DNA of 64,000 nt from Fasciola hepatica. Its lineage: Eukaryota; Platyhelminthes; Trematoda; Plagiorchiida; Fasciolidae. Where the stretch lies: positions 5,229,501 to 5,293,500 of the forward strand of contig CANUEZ040000156.1 of NCBI GenBank assembly GCA_948099385.1. The letters are read 5' to 3'. The notes below the pieces were generated by a model. It was not told the DNA's origin, made no database searches, and worked only from the letters and a program-made list of their open reading frames with translations. Of the stretch, positions 7,925 to 26,684 are shown piece by piece (the stretch's first letter is position 1; each line of letters begins with the position of its first letter). The position numbers and the translations under genes were made by a program.

Positions 7925-10916
7925 CTGTAGAAAAACGAAAAAGTCAGTTTTATGGTGTTGATTTTCGTTCGATTTGTACCTCCATGGACTGGTTTTGGTT
8001 ATTATCTCACATTCATTTTACTCATTCTAAAGCAAAAAACAACAAAATATATCATTCTTGGTGTACCACTGATAAATAGATAAAAATTATCTCAATGCGT
8101 GGTGTTGTGTCCACAACCGGGAGCAGAACACGTAATGGTGGCGTTGCATTTATTTATGCGATTGTAAACACAAAACCCGGCCGTAGCAGGCGACTAAGCG
8201 GCAAACAAGCAAGTGAGTTGGCATAAAGAATTAAACTACTTGTGCCGTCACGCGCAACAGAGGAAGACCAATCAGTACACAGTAAAATCGATAGGTCAAT
8301 ACTGCTGGCGCTAAAGCATGGTTAAAGATCAAGGTAAATTGGGAGTATGTCCATTCATGAGAGGAATACTGATCGGTTGTCCGCGTAGTGTGCAAGACCC
8401 TGACCAGACACAACACGTGGAGTTTGAATTATATCGTGATATGGTGGCTTTTTAGCCACTACTGTCCTGGGGAACGAGATCTCAGAAATCTTGAGCTCGA
8501 AATATGCAATTTCAGACCAACTTATCGTTTCGGGAGTTTCATTTTAGCTGACTCGCTGCGAGACAAACGCAGTACAACATCCGCGTATCAAACAAGGTTC
8601 ACCAGGACAAATGTCGCAAAAAATCCAATTATTTCACGCTCCCGGTTTCGATCGGTTCGCAGTAATTGTCGCTCGTCAGGTATCTGTATCCGGTGCTCCT
8701 CTGCCCACTTATTATCCTATTGGTACCGTCAGTAGGCTTTTTATCCAAACCCACCTTAGTATTGGATCAGAATTTTTACTAGGTACCTTAAACGCTTGAC
8801 CTAACAATCACAATATCGTTCTATCATATCACAAAGACCAGAAAATTAAAGACAGTTCACTTACGACGGGAACGCTTTTGAAATCTTTCAGGATTTCTGT
8901 CTTCACAGCTCCTGGATGAAGAAATACCACAGCTACATTCGTTCCTTCCAAACGATGGCTCAGTTCTACTGCATGCATTGCGTTAGCAAGTTTTGATGAG
9001 CTGTAGGCCGAAATCTCCTTGTAATTCTCCGCAGTCATTTGTAGGTCAGGTCTGTACAATCGACCACAGTAATGAGCTACAGAAGAAACAATGATGATTC
9101 TAGAAGGTGCTGCTGCTCTGAGTGTGGGCAAGAGTAGTTCGGTAAGTAGGAAATGGCCCAAGTGGTTGACACCGATCGTTTGCTCAAACCCGTCTCTTGT
9201 GGTAGAATAGATGTCCGACGCCAGACCGGCATTGTTGATGAGGAAGTCAATTTTTGGATACATCTGAGCAACCTTGACAGCAAACTGTCTAACGGATTCC
9301 AGCGAAGCCAAGTCCAAATGTTCCACAATGAGCTGTAGGAGGCAGGTGGTGTATTTCAAGTGAGTCGGTAAGTAAGCAGGAAACCAAAAATATTTTGGAA
9401 TGCTCTGGAAACCCGGTAGACCCAAATAATACATGATTAATCAAAAATCGAATAATTCTTTCTTTCTGTGTTGGCACTTGTGGTTGAAACGTGGGACATC
9501 GCCGTTACATTATTTCCCCTCTAAAAGCTTTCAGTTTCTGAATAATATTGATTGTTCTAATGGTCATGTGGTCTGAAGATTATACATAAGATCTGCGTGG
9601 AAATTAAACGTAGTAAAAGCTTTCAAGATCGATAATCCGATCAATTTAATTTCTTCTACTTAGTTTTGCCGAACGGATTAGGTCTGTATGCACAGCTCAA
9701 ACAGGCTGTTGCTGAGAATGCACGTGAAGACTGTCCAAGGGCGCGATTTCAGGCATCCCTACGCTGTTGTTGCCCAAGTCTCATGATAGTGGCAGAAGTT
9801 CTGATTTAACCATAAATTTCAACAATCGAAATATTGGAATCGGAAGAGCTTTTACATGAATAAAGAAGGAATAATTTTTGAGCCGATTAGGCATATAGGA
9901 ATAACTATCAATGGCATGAGCCGTTGGCATTTAATTCAGGGAAACAGCATCCAAAACATCTTGACATAAAGATAAACAACTATAACCGAGATGCGTCACG
10001 AAAAATGACTCACTTGATAGGCATGGATGGGCTTCAGTGATTCCACCACACACGGATCAGCCACATCCATCTTGATCCAGTTCACATTACTGTGACCGTA
10101 CATGGACAACAGCTTCGCTTTTGCAGCCTCAGCGCGATTTCTATTTCGACAGGCCATAATCACAATAGCTCCACGACGTGCCAACTCTCCGGCAGTGTGG
10201 AAACCAATTCCAGTGTTAGCTCCAGTCACAATAGCTATTTTTCCTTCGAGACGTTTGGAAATGATACAACGTTTTGTTATGAATCCCTTGGTGTCTGGCG
10301 TTGTTCCGTTGAGGTAATCCGGTATTGACACAAGTCTAGATAAATATGGTCAGTTGCGAGGTGCTTTTCAGTATTTATTTGCAGAGAATGAAACCATAAC
10401 TGATATAATTCCGCTTGATAGTCACTGTTCAGTTATTTACATCTGTTTGGAATTTACTGACTAATCGCTGATTGGTGTGGTCGAGCCTTCATTTGTCCTC
10501 CTTTATGCTCGCTTTCCACCGAATAAAAAAATGGATTACTAACAAAGCATAACGGGACTGTTCAGTTAAGAAAACAATCAACTTCCACCAGATCACGAAC
10601 CCAGCGTTTTAACTAAGAAGAACCTGGGAGGTAGATGAAATACTGTCTGAAGTGTTACCATTCAGCCCGGACACAGTTCCGGTCAGCAGTGCGCTGACAA
10701 TGAGAGATATGTTTGGAGAGCTTCGAACAGTTCTCGTACATGCTTCCCCATCATAAAACTGATAAAAAGAATTAAAGCTAGCAAAGAAACAGAGGCACTC
10801 TTCAGTGAGCTCATCGATTACACTGTTCTCAGACCTGTAGTGCGTATTCCCATCACGACGTACCTCAAAGCTGCATGAGGATACTTTGATTTTCTTACGA
10901 AACATTTAATGAACAT
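7685..10916 (-). CDS. Retinol-dehydrogenase-like short-chain dehydrogenase/reductase, 4 exons
   Basis: Spliced gene of the SDR superfamily, RDH11-14 type, expected to oxidise or reduce retinoid or other hydrophobic alcohol/carbonyl substrates with NADP(H). Coding exons 10916-10864, 10335-10014, 9332-8865 and 7924-7685 total 1083 nt, that is 360 residues plus stop, with every junction in frame and every intron GT-AG (donors GTACGT, GTGAGT, GTAAGT). Seen in the protein: cofactor loop TGANTGIG (about 55-62), ACRN after strand 2 (Arg suits NADP), NNAG (158-161), catalytic Asn about 181, VSS with catalytic Ser about 209, YSSSK (Tyr235, Lys239), and a PG motif after it. The last exon has the conserved GAQTTLYTAL helix and an LKTPNKLV tail. 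Length is near the family's usual 310-340. The extra residues come from a repeated segment at about 101-143. No clear N-terminal membrane helix is seen, and exon 1 could be preceded by another exon because TACAG precedes its ATG. Confidence 0.88.
8865..9332 (-). other. Dehydrogenase exon 3 (catalytic)
   Basis: 468 nt (156 codons) between CTACAG and GTAAGT, phase 0 at both ends. It carries NNAG, the catalytic Asn, Ser, Tyr and Lys, and the PG motif. Confidence 0.9.
10014..10335 (-). other. Dehydrogenase exon 2 (cofactor-binding)
   Basis: 322 nt between a TCTAG acceptor and a CAA|GTGAGT donor. It encodes the Rossmann glycine loop and the start of the helix-strand region. An upstream in-frame TGA with no intervening ATG shows that it must be spliced to an earlier exon. 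Confidence 0.85.
10864..10916 (-). other. Dehydrogenase exon 1
   Basis: 53 nt from ATG, ending GAG|GTACGT, 17 codons plus 2 nt. It completes an Arg codon with the first base of exon 2. The same exon end and donor position are conserved in the paralogue at 46014, which supports the model. The choice of this ATG is inference. Confidence 0.6.
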
Positions 10917-17382
<6,466 letters not shown>

Positions 17383-17500
17383 GGAGCAAAACAGCCTGAG
17401 ATCATTCCGGCGCTGGATTAAGGACATGGATTTCCGGCACTGGTTTTTGATCGTGGTCCATATGATGGGTCTTTTCATCGCTATCGCGATAACAATATGA
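17383..17500 (+). CDS. Candidate terminal exon with hydrophobic segment
   Basis: An open frame starts after an AACAG acceptor-like site (in-frame TAA upstream at 17366, no useful ATG) and ends at TGA 17498-17500. It encodes a basic stretch, the peptide RRWIKDMDFRHW, and then a hydrophobic run of about 20 residues (FLIVVHMMGLFIAIAI), so the product would be a short C-terminal membrane anchor. A diverged copy lies inverted at 49.6-49.85 kb and retains WIKEMDF, which suggests that this piece belongs to a duplicated gene or repeat family. No family is recognised. Chance or an element remnant remains possible. Confidence 0.25.
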
Positions 17501-17881
17501 GCAAGTACCGAAATGTGCTCGAATGACCTTGAACACAACGCTCATGTTGATGCGAACTGTTTCTTTTTTCAGTAAGTTTGGCAGTCATCGTTAAAAAGCT
17601 TTTTTAAATCACTTGTCATTAAATCGCCAAATAATAAAACGATTCATTTTAAAATTTCTAATGTAGCCACAACCATCAAAAATATATATGAACTGAAAAA
17701 CGTCTCCCGCCAAATTTTTCGGATAGTTACCCTACCAAAATATAACCCCGGGTAAGTTTACGTGGTCCCGTTGATCAGACTCAGTATATTTCAATATCTT
17801 GTTAGTTGTTAGTTTACTTTGCTCAAAGCGTTTTACCCTGGCAACCAAGGTCACACATATTCAACTACCCGTAGAGCAGCA
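17400..17881 (+). repeat. Diverged repeat, inverted partner of 49320-49850
   Basis: About 480 bp that aligns, with many substitutions and small indels, to the reverse complement of 49320-49850. Shared landmarks include TATCGCGATAACAA, TTCTTTTTTCAGTAAGTT, GGCAACCAAGGT and AACTACCCGTAG. Order and spacing are preserved. Confidence 0.75.
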
Positions 17882-20800
17882 GAGAATCAACGTAAATGAG
17901 AGGAAACGTTGAATAAATTTGGATCTTTGCCTGAGGCCTGATATACCTCAACTAAGACACGAAGCTCAAAATTTATACTGAGTAATTTCTGGTGTACATC
18001 ACAATCGACACTACCTGCATGTCAGCGCCTGTCCAGAGTCAAGGTTAGTGCTTGAATTAACGAATTTGCAGGTGACAAGGTAGCGGGCCGATAAGACGAG
18101 AACGGATTCTTGTCGAGTGTTAGCTAACCGTATGACCAATCAATTCATTCATCAATCATTCAATTAATGAATCAGTCAATCGATCAGTAAATCAAAAGAG
18201 GAGTTGCCGACGTAAGTTTGAACCAATAAGGATGTATTCCAAACATTGATAGCAATGAGTATTTCTTCATATATAAACAGTGTGCTCTGCGTAACCAAAG
18301 TGAAGTGATTCAAAGGCGCAAAAGCTTCTCACTAGAGCTAGTGAAACAGCTCAGAACACCTCTGGATTACGTTGTCGTCGTTACGTCACTATATGATTAA
18401 TGTCATCTGCCACGCAAAACATGCAACATCTGTGATACGGATCCTGGGCTACTTTCAACCATCAGCTTATTGAAGCCAATCAATAAACATGTGCGTAGTA
18501 AAACGCAGAATAAATATCGATACTTCAATCGGCAACCCTTCCAGTGCGTCTAGTGTGAGGTGAAGGCTACTAGCGTGCAGGGTTATTTGGTCAAATTATT
18601 CGACATCAGGGGTTCTGTCCCTGGAAAGAGTTTCATCTCCCATTAAAGAAGCAAGGGAAAAGGTACTGCAATAATGAAATTTTTCTCACCTAAATGGTTA
18701 CGAGAAAAAACTTTCAATATTGGCCTTAAGCCGTAACCAGATATCGGCACGAGGAAGTGAATCTATGTGAAAATATAACACTTCCAGTGCACGTCACGCA
18801 TTGAGAAACCAATTACATAATGCAGTCCTGTCGACGGAGTTCGAAACGGTGCAGAAGCGTAGATAACAATGACGGTAGACCCGCAGATGACGCAATAGAG
18901 TTTAGGAAGCAGTCGAACGTTGATTATTTGGTCGGGAGGCCAGAAAAAACAGTTTTCATTTTATTTTCTGCTCTTTACGCTTGTTGTACAAAGTATGGAA
19001 AATGAGCTGGAAAATCAAAATTACTATGGGATCCCTTCTGAAATATTTGCACAAAAATTGGTTGGCACCTCAGTGATCAGAATTTCGAAGCTTTCAGCAA
19101 TAGAACCCAGGATAACAGAACAAAATCTGGAAAACCATCTTTCAGAGGATCTGACAGCTGTTTCTTATTATTTGTTCAAACTGCTTCTGTGCTGCTTTTA
19201 TCTATTCACGAGTTCTCAACTTGTTTGACGAGGGGTAACTGATTTCGATTGGTGAAACTGCAACCAGCGCAAATAGCGTATTACGCGTTATTTTGGTCGT
19301 TTTCACACTATAAGAACCACAAAGGTACTGTGTCAAAATAGCTCAAAGTATGCAGGCAGATAATTTATTTTGTTCAAGATGAACCGAATTCCCTAGTCAA
19401 ATCTCACTTTGGAACGGGGAAAACGGAGGTCAAGATAAGTGAACAACTTAGGTCAAAAAATCGTACACACTGCGAATTACTCACATCGCTGCTGAGATGC
19501 GGTGCTCTGCGGTGCTCTTGTAACTAACAAAATATAAGTTACAGTTTGTTGTATGAAAGGATCAAGTATTTTTATCAGGAAACATCAGAAACGAAAACGG
19601 AGGCGGTCGTTGTATTCCTAATTCACACCATATTTGCTCCGGTTGGTTTTGTCTATCAGCTCCTGTACATATGTTACGGTGAATTCACCTCTGATAAAGT
19701 AATGACCGAAGCCAAATTTAACTTGAATATCTCCGAAGCATGGTTTTCGGGTGTCACATGAAAGAGAATGATGCTTGTTCACCGTTGCAGATAGAATAGA
19801 AAGACAACTGCCAAAAGTGTGCACAGATAGACAACCTATTCAAACCAACGTCTGATGGTGATCGCGAATTTGATTTTTCGAACATTCCGAACTTAGTGAT
19901 TTTTGTATTTACAGAATGAGACTGATGGTGTGTGTTCTTTCATGAAGAGGGTGATAAGCAATACAGCCTTAGAGTAGTATTCTGCTCAGAATCCGCATAA
20001 CGTTTCAAATGGCGCATTTCTTGTTACTGAAAGTTTCTGCTCTTAATGTTGAACAGCAATTGTCATCAATTTCTGTCAGCTGGACTGATCGGTGAAACCG
20101 TTTACCGATCGGGCCAGGCGATACTTCCCCAGTCAGAATCCGTGAATTATTTGAATTTTTTCATTATTACAATAAAATATGCTTCCCTCAGAATCTCGTT
20201 CCCAAGTGGGCATGTATGGTAGATATTAATGTCACTCACCTCGTCATTCCTCACCTTCTTAAACATTTTGCTCCAAATTTAAATACTCAGAACTCCATTT
20301 CCGTTCCAGTCTAGTCTTTTCTTTAATGAACAAGGTCAAAGTGCAATGCTCTCATTGATTATTCAAGTGTACCGATACCCGTGTACTTGGATAGTTCTGA
20401 GTGTAAAATGGTTCGGGGTTACCGGCTGCCATTATGTCGAGCATCTCAGGGACGTTGACAGCGTAGAGCATGCACAAAAATATAATGACAGTTGAAAAAC
20501 GGAAAGCGCAACAGAAACCCCAAGTTTCCAAATATTAGTTTTAATCCAACAAACTTCAGTTGCTCTGAGTGCAAAGCCGCTGAACTGGAGGATATCGGAT
20601 GAGTCAGCGCTTTGTTTTACGAAAGAGACACTTGGCGGTCAGATACAACTGATAGCCAGATCACACTCGAACAAATCCTCTTTCGCCGTCAGTTTGATCG
20701 GCTATTGTATTTATTGATCGACAAAATACTGGAATTCTAAAAGATGCTGGTGACTAATTTGGGGAAGAACTACAGTGAACCTCAATAAAATTCACTTATG

Positions 20801-22196
20801 CATTCGGCTTAATTGGGGTTTCTGTTCTCGCACACGGATATGCTGTGATACGAATTCATTTTTGGAGTCCTTCAGTGAAAGAACAATAAAGCAATCGACA
20901 TTTTCAATCCTGTGTAGCACAATGTAGTTAGCTGTTACGTAAAAGTTGCCACTGATATCAGCTTGCAACGGTCCGTGGATGGTAAACTTTGCGACAAGAA
21001 AAGTACAAGTTATTTGAATGAGACAACGTATTAGTACAGAATTTGAATAAGGAAGGGAGGATATTATACCGTTTATACTTGGTATATACAGTAAATAACC
21101 GCACCCCGTTTCTTAATGACGTTGTAAACACGCTTTCTAAAGTACAGTTGAAACACGTTTATTTTAGAATAATTTATTAGAAAGTAGATTGGATAGAGAA
21201 AAAATAGCCATAAAGGAAGGCAGTAAACAATGTAGTCACTCACACTCAAGCGTCCTATGTGTAAATGGTCAAGATTCACGGGGAAACTGACTAGCGTCAA
21301 GTGCTATACAATGACAAGGTTGAAAAATATTGATTGAACCGTCCAGTGACTGTGTGAGGTGCATGCGCAATATCTCTGCACATTCCTCGGAGTGATTACC
21401 GTATCTGTTTCCGCGTCTAATATGCGTCTGTGTAGACGCGGCGAAATACATTGCACGTCTTTTTAAATAAGCCTGATATGCGATTTGATGTACAACTTGC
21501 AATACTGTAGCAAGCTAGTCGATAATTCAGATGAAATCAAGTCGAATCGCCTGCCTCCTTACCAAAGAAGGAAACTACATTGTTGGAGAATATTTGTTGT
21601 ATGGTTGAGCCATGGTATGATAAATATCATAGACTTTACCATGCAAAATGTAGGTAGGTGCAATGGTGGGTCGCTCGGTACACCACGTCGAACAATGAAG
21701 AACATATTTACCTGTCTCAGATTTCCAAACTTCCACAAGGTTCATCTCCGGAGCAAGGTGCTCTTTTTCGACGAAAATGATTGTTCAGTTTTATATCGCC
21801 TTTACAAGAATGACCCCGACGTGAACTATATACTTTACTTTCGTTCATTCACTGAATTGGTCTATTTAAGTACTTGATGGGCGATATTAGGAAACCACTT
21901 ATCGAGTTGTTGTTAATTTAGTACATTTACACTCTATCAAGCATCTACTCAAATATATTTTACGCATGACTCACCTTCTTCGAACCGTAAGGTTCGCAAA
22001 CCATCGCATCATTTCACGGCGCCGACTGGTTGTGACTGTAAAATAAATTGCAAAAAGGTATCAGTCCTACTCTTGCTACAAGTGATTGATTAAAAAATCA
22101 ACTTTTAAAATAGTTATCGAATTTTCCAACGCCGCCACTGAAAACATATATTCACTAGTACGGTGAACATTATAAAATGACGTTGTCCTCATATAC

Positions 22197-22199
<3 letters not shown>
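17882..22199. other. Intergenic stretch
   Basis: No recognisable gene. A weak copy of a short dispersed repeat lies near 18315-18405 (see findings). All other open frames look random. Confidence 0.35.

Positions 22200-22200
<1 letters not shown>

Positions 22201-22260
<60 letters not shown>
22201..22260. repeat. (TA)30 microsatellite
   Basis: 60 bp uninterrupted TA run, flanked by ACACTT on the left and ACACATTT on the right. Confidence 0.95.
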
Positions 22261-22261
<1 letters not shown>

Positions 22262-25259
22262 CACATTTCGGAACATCGGAACTCCATGAACAAACCAGAA
22301 AATCCATGTTTATCTTTATTAGATAAGATGAAATCCGAAGAGGACTCAAACGATCATGATCTCCTATTGGTTCCATCATATCAAAGAATATGATTTTCTC
22401 CTCACACGCACGAGCAGAGTAAAATTGACCCAGTAGATTGAATCATGTTGTATTATTCTGCACTCCACTTTAAATGTAAAGTTTTTGCAATCTGTCTGTA
22501 GATTTGTCCCATTGTGAAGTGTATATCGGTGATACTCCATTGTTTTATGCAGAATTACAGGCTGATGGGGGTAAGGCAGTATAGCCTATCAGTATGAGCC
22601 TTTATTCAACCCAGCATCATGACTTTCCGTTTGAAACACGGTGTAGTGTGAATATTTTTCACTAAATGTGTTCGTCTCACAGGTTTCATTCACAGCGCCG
22701 TTTCCCTGTCAGTTGCAGCTATGCTTCTGCCACTTTTTGACATTGAGTCTGAGGTGCGGGAGGCTATTGCTAGTTCACATCTGCCCTAAGCCCATCGCAC
22801 CACCTTCATCCGATTGTCCCCATGTACAAACTCAACAGTTCCCCCTGTTCACGCCTTCGTTTTCACATGCCTTTTCACGCCCTGTGGTCACATATTTCAC
22901 ATTTGCTGTCTTTCATACTACGAACAATGCTTATTATGCATATGATTCATCATACACAGTGAACATCCAAACCGCTGAAAACAATGGAAGGACTATGTAA
23001 CCTTTTCATCCTTGACAGGAATAATCAGCAGTGCACATCCATCGAGCCCCAACCGGGACTCTGACCCAGGGTGAGCGATTGTGATTTGAGGACGGTAAAA
23101 ACAAGGTTATCCGGACTGGCTCTCGGTGGTTTATTGAGCTTAGGCATTATCTCCCTTCCAACGCTAGCTTTGGATGTTAGTAGAGCATTTTCCGCACAGC
23201 GATTGACTCCTTTGCTGAACGGCTTCTCTGTAGGGGTTACGGTACAACAAATGCATTCCATTAAAGGTTCGTTATGTTGAAGCATGTTACAAAGTTACCG
23301 GATTCGTTGCACAATTTTTCTCCTACTGCTATCGATATCTGCATATATACTTTCATTTACCCAGTAATACGTACGTAAATGCCCGAGGTGACAGATAATG
23401 AAACCAAATTTCTTCGTGTTACGGACTTTTTCATATATTCTATTATTCCTCAGTCTCCCTTCCTCACTGGTTTTCTGGCATATGTTCCTTCGTTTGTTCA
23501 AGTCGAAAGTAACTTCCATCTCAAAGTCCATCTTTAAATACATCCACAATAACATACCGTATTTGTGTGATCCTAAGCAGCTACCTCATGATGGGCCAAG
23601 GTGGAGTCCTGTCGGGAAAACCTGTGACTGGAAAATTCGGCTCAAGTAGGGTGACTGGGCTCTGTTGAAATGCTGCAAAGGTCTATTGCGCCAACTGATT
23701 CGACATAGAAAGGCAGCTAAGAAAAGTTGTGATACGATTGAGGAGGTAAGTGATAAGTTTCAACAACGACGTAATACCTGTAGTTTCGCATTAATACGAA
23801 AGTCTATTTTTGTGGACCCGGAAAAAGACGAGTTGGTTCAGGGCTGACTCTAGTTTGAATAACTATACTTACCTCGTTGATCACTTCCCAGTGGGACAAA
23901 CGGCACACAGTTAAACGTGACCCAAAGGGCATTTTTGAATAATATTTAGAAATAACTGATGGCACAAAAGGATCTGACTAATGTTGCTACCTTGCCGTGA
24001 CGATTGGGTTTGTATGTTATGATGAACCCGAGGGTTGTGCGTTTTGCTCTCACTCGGGATCACCTATATCAAGCAGGCCGAGGGCGAGCAGCCAGACGGA
24101 ACCATCGCGGCGATGTTAGAGGGAGTGGAGGGTTTTCGCCTGGCAACAAACTCTGCGTGAAAACCACAGAAACTCACAGATATCAACCTGATAGCAAATT
24201 TTGCTTGCCAGTAAATAAGGCCACTGCTTCTTGCCTCCCACTTAGCTATCGTGAGTGAGGTTAGACTCATCAGGACTCTTTCGGCATCCCCAACTGGTAG
24301 ACCACCATCCAAATGACGTACGCGCCACTCGTTAGGTCACCTGCCCCCAGCTCACACTTCCTGTTTCACGACAGTTAGCATTTTGTCGTGCACGGGCTAG
24401 AGCTGGCGCCTCTAACAAAAAGCCGAGCGACGCTGGAGACGGCACTTCCCACGTAATTTCCAGGGATCTTTTGTGGACCGTTCCACTACATACACCGCTC
24501 GTGGACAGGTGTCATTAGGGACATCCATAAAGTTGGCCTATTATATCGCACTAGCTAGCCACGTAAAAGTTAGAGCGAAGCAAGCAAGGAGCAAGGCTCG
24601 TGTTTTTATGTATGGTATTTTCTGCGGGAGTAGGTGCACCAACATTTATCTCAAATCATGAAAGTGGCAGAGATCATTCATATACAAACACTGGAGAGTA
24701 ACACCTAAATCGATGTGGTGGTTGTCCACCGGACTAGGACTCGAATGTACCGATGGAAAATCAGTCCGTTAATGTCGTGCTTCATCCAAGCATCTGATAA
24801 GCTTATCAGATCGAACTGTGTTTTCTACGTGGATATGCTTAGTATAGTTTACGTCAATCTGTTTGCTTGGATGTGGGGCTGGTTTATTTTGTTAACACTG
24901 AACTCACTGAGCACCGTGCATGCAAGGGTGCTTACATCCCGCCACAATCAAACAGTCATGATATTTCGCCACTAATTCATGAAATCTAGAGATCGAATGG
25001 GCTTTCTTTAGTGCAATGATATATGCTCCACGAGTAGTCTGAATATAGTGAGTGTCGGTTTCCGTCAAATCAAGTATCACTCACCATTTCGTTTTCCTCT
25101 GGAAATATAGTCACAGAGAGAATCAAGAGACAATCTGGGATGCGAGCATCTAACCACATTCCTTCCATCATGGGTAAAACAGTGAGATTCAGTTTGTACG
25201 TAATCCGCGATCACCGGGTATCCGACTGGGCATTATGGGACACAGGCTTGAACTAGCCA
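22261..25259. other. Intergenic stretch with GC-richer block
   Basis: No gene recognised. 24060-24480 is richer in GC than its surroundings and holds a copy of a recurring short motif (about 24184-24215). It may be retroelement-derived, but I could not identify it. A 20 bp perfect palindrome lies at 24792-24811. Confidence 0.35.
24792..24811. repeat. 20 bp perfect palindrome
   Basis: ATCTGATAAGCTTATCAGAT reads identically on both strands with no spacer. No neighbouring gene explains it. Confidence 0.8.
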
Positions 25260-26485
25260 CTACTTTTCCCACAATTTATTGTGATAAGTCAAATGCTTGT
25301 TCCCCATAGCCGAGGCACTAATACCAAGGATGTTCAGTCGGACTGTGAGCGAAAAACCACTGGCTAACACAAACACTGCTTTGACATTCTTACTTCCATA
25401 CCGTTCATGATCTGGTTTCACATATTTTTTGAAAATAATTTTAAACTGACCTAACTTTTGGTGCAAATCAAGGAAAGTAACTGCGTTGTAATCTCTTTTT
25501 AAAATATATATGTTACTTGGTCCCACATCAAAACAGTAGACGGTGCGAACAATATTTCATGTATACTTGTATGACGTGGGAACTTCTTCCACAGAGATCC
25601 GCGCGATTTGTGCGCAGAATAATATGCACCAAGACACCAACTGAAATAAGCAACACACTCTGAACGGGACGCGCACCGTAATGTTCAGTTCAGTCGGGAT
25701 CACACAATGAGGAGGCTTAACAAGCTGCACCACTCATTGTGGAAGGTCTGAACGAATTTAAACAGGTTGTAAATTCCAAGGGCGGAACCGATTCAACACA
25801 CATCTCTTTGAACAACAACAGCAACAACAATGCAGTCCTTGTCATTGGTCTTGTCTATTTGTGGTTTCAGGTTGTTCGTTCTTTAGATCTGAAAAACAAG
25901 GAATCGAATAGGCACAACTAATAATGGTTGGTTTAAATAATATTATTAATACGGAAAAGCCGAAACAATTTGTGAAAATCTGCAATCCTGCGGTGCAGTG
26001 GTATCGTCCAACGCTGCGAACGTTATGAAGAAGCCTGTTCTCCGGACCTTCTATAAATGTCCGTTTACATTCGTGAGAACCAGAACCATTCTCGAAATAT
26101 ATCCACTTCGCATGTACCTGCAAAATGGAGTTAGAAACGGCTTTTCCCAGGGACAGGAGCACCCCAATTCGTATCATTACAGCCAGTGTGATGCGTTCCT
26201 TCCATCGAACGGTTTATCTTTCACAACTTCCACATCATTGTGGAATGTCGGTATCTGTTTGGGACTCACAATGAAAATTTGGAAAGTGGTTATTTAAATG
26301 ACTTATTTGGGAATCGTTTCAGCAACCACGGGTACGCTTGTGATGAAGCAGACTGTATCGCTTAGCAAAACAACCGAAACAGTAGAAATCTGAAATTCTT
26401 GACGGCAGTGAACCTGTCTGTCTAATCAGTTGGATTAAATAATGTTTAACTTCTAGGTCATGTATTCCGAATGTGTGTTCTCCTT
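25260..26485 (+). repeat. Diverged direct duplication, left copy
   Basis: Two blocks here (25260-25450 and 26225-26485) recur in the same order and orientation about 1.37-1.43 kb to the right (26685-26850 and 27590-27840). Landmarks are CCCATAGCCGAGGCA with AAGGATGTTCA in the first block and ATTGTGG...GGGACTCA with ACTTCTAGG in the second. The middle is too diverged to align by eye. Confidence 0.6.
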
Positions 26486-26684
26486 GACGAAGCACGAACA
26501 TAATACCGTCATTCTTCATCAAATCAGGTTTCGTTACACAATTTTATTTATGTCTGAAATGTAGACACGGGTAAAACCACGAGGTTATATAAAATATGTG
26601 CAGCTGACAACCTTTCTTCCATAGTGTGTTCAGCGACCACCGATTAGCCGGCTGATGAATGTAGAACAAAGAGTTGAACCAATC

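Noticed and set aside
10609..10905. 98-codon minus-strand ORF upstream of the dehydrogenase exon 2
   Set aside because: It overlaps exon 1 in a different frame and runs through intron 1; the spliced frame starting at 10916 fits the gene model instead.
23862..23910. Similarity of about 30 nt (CTCGTTGATCACTTCCC...GGGAC) with 45483-45515
   Set aside because: Too short and not extendable by eye; noted as possible remote repeat only.
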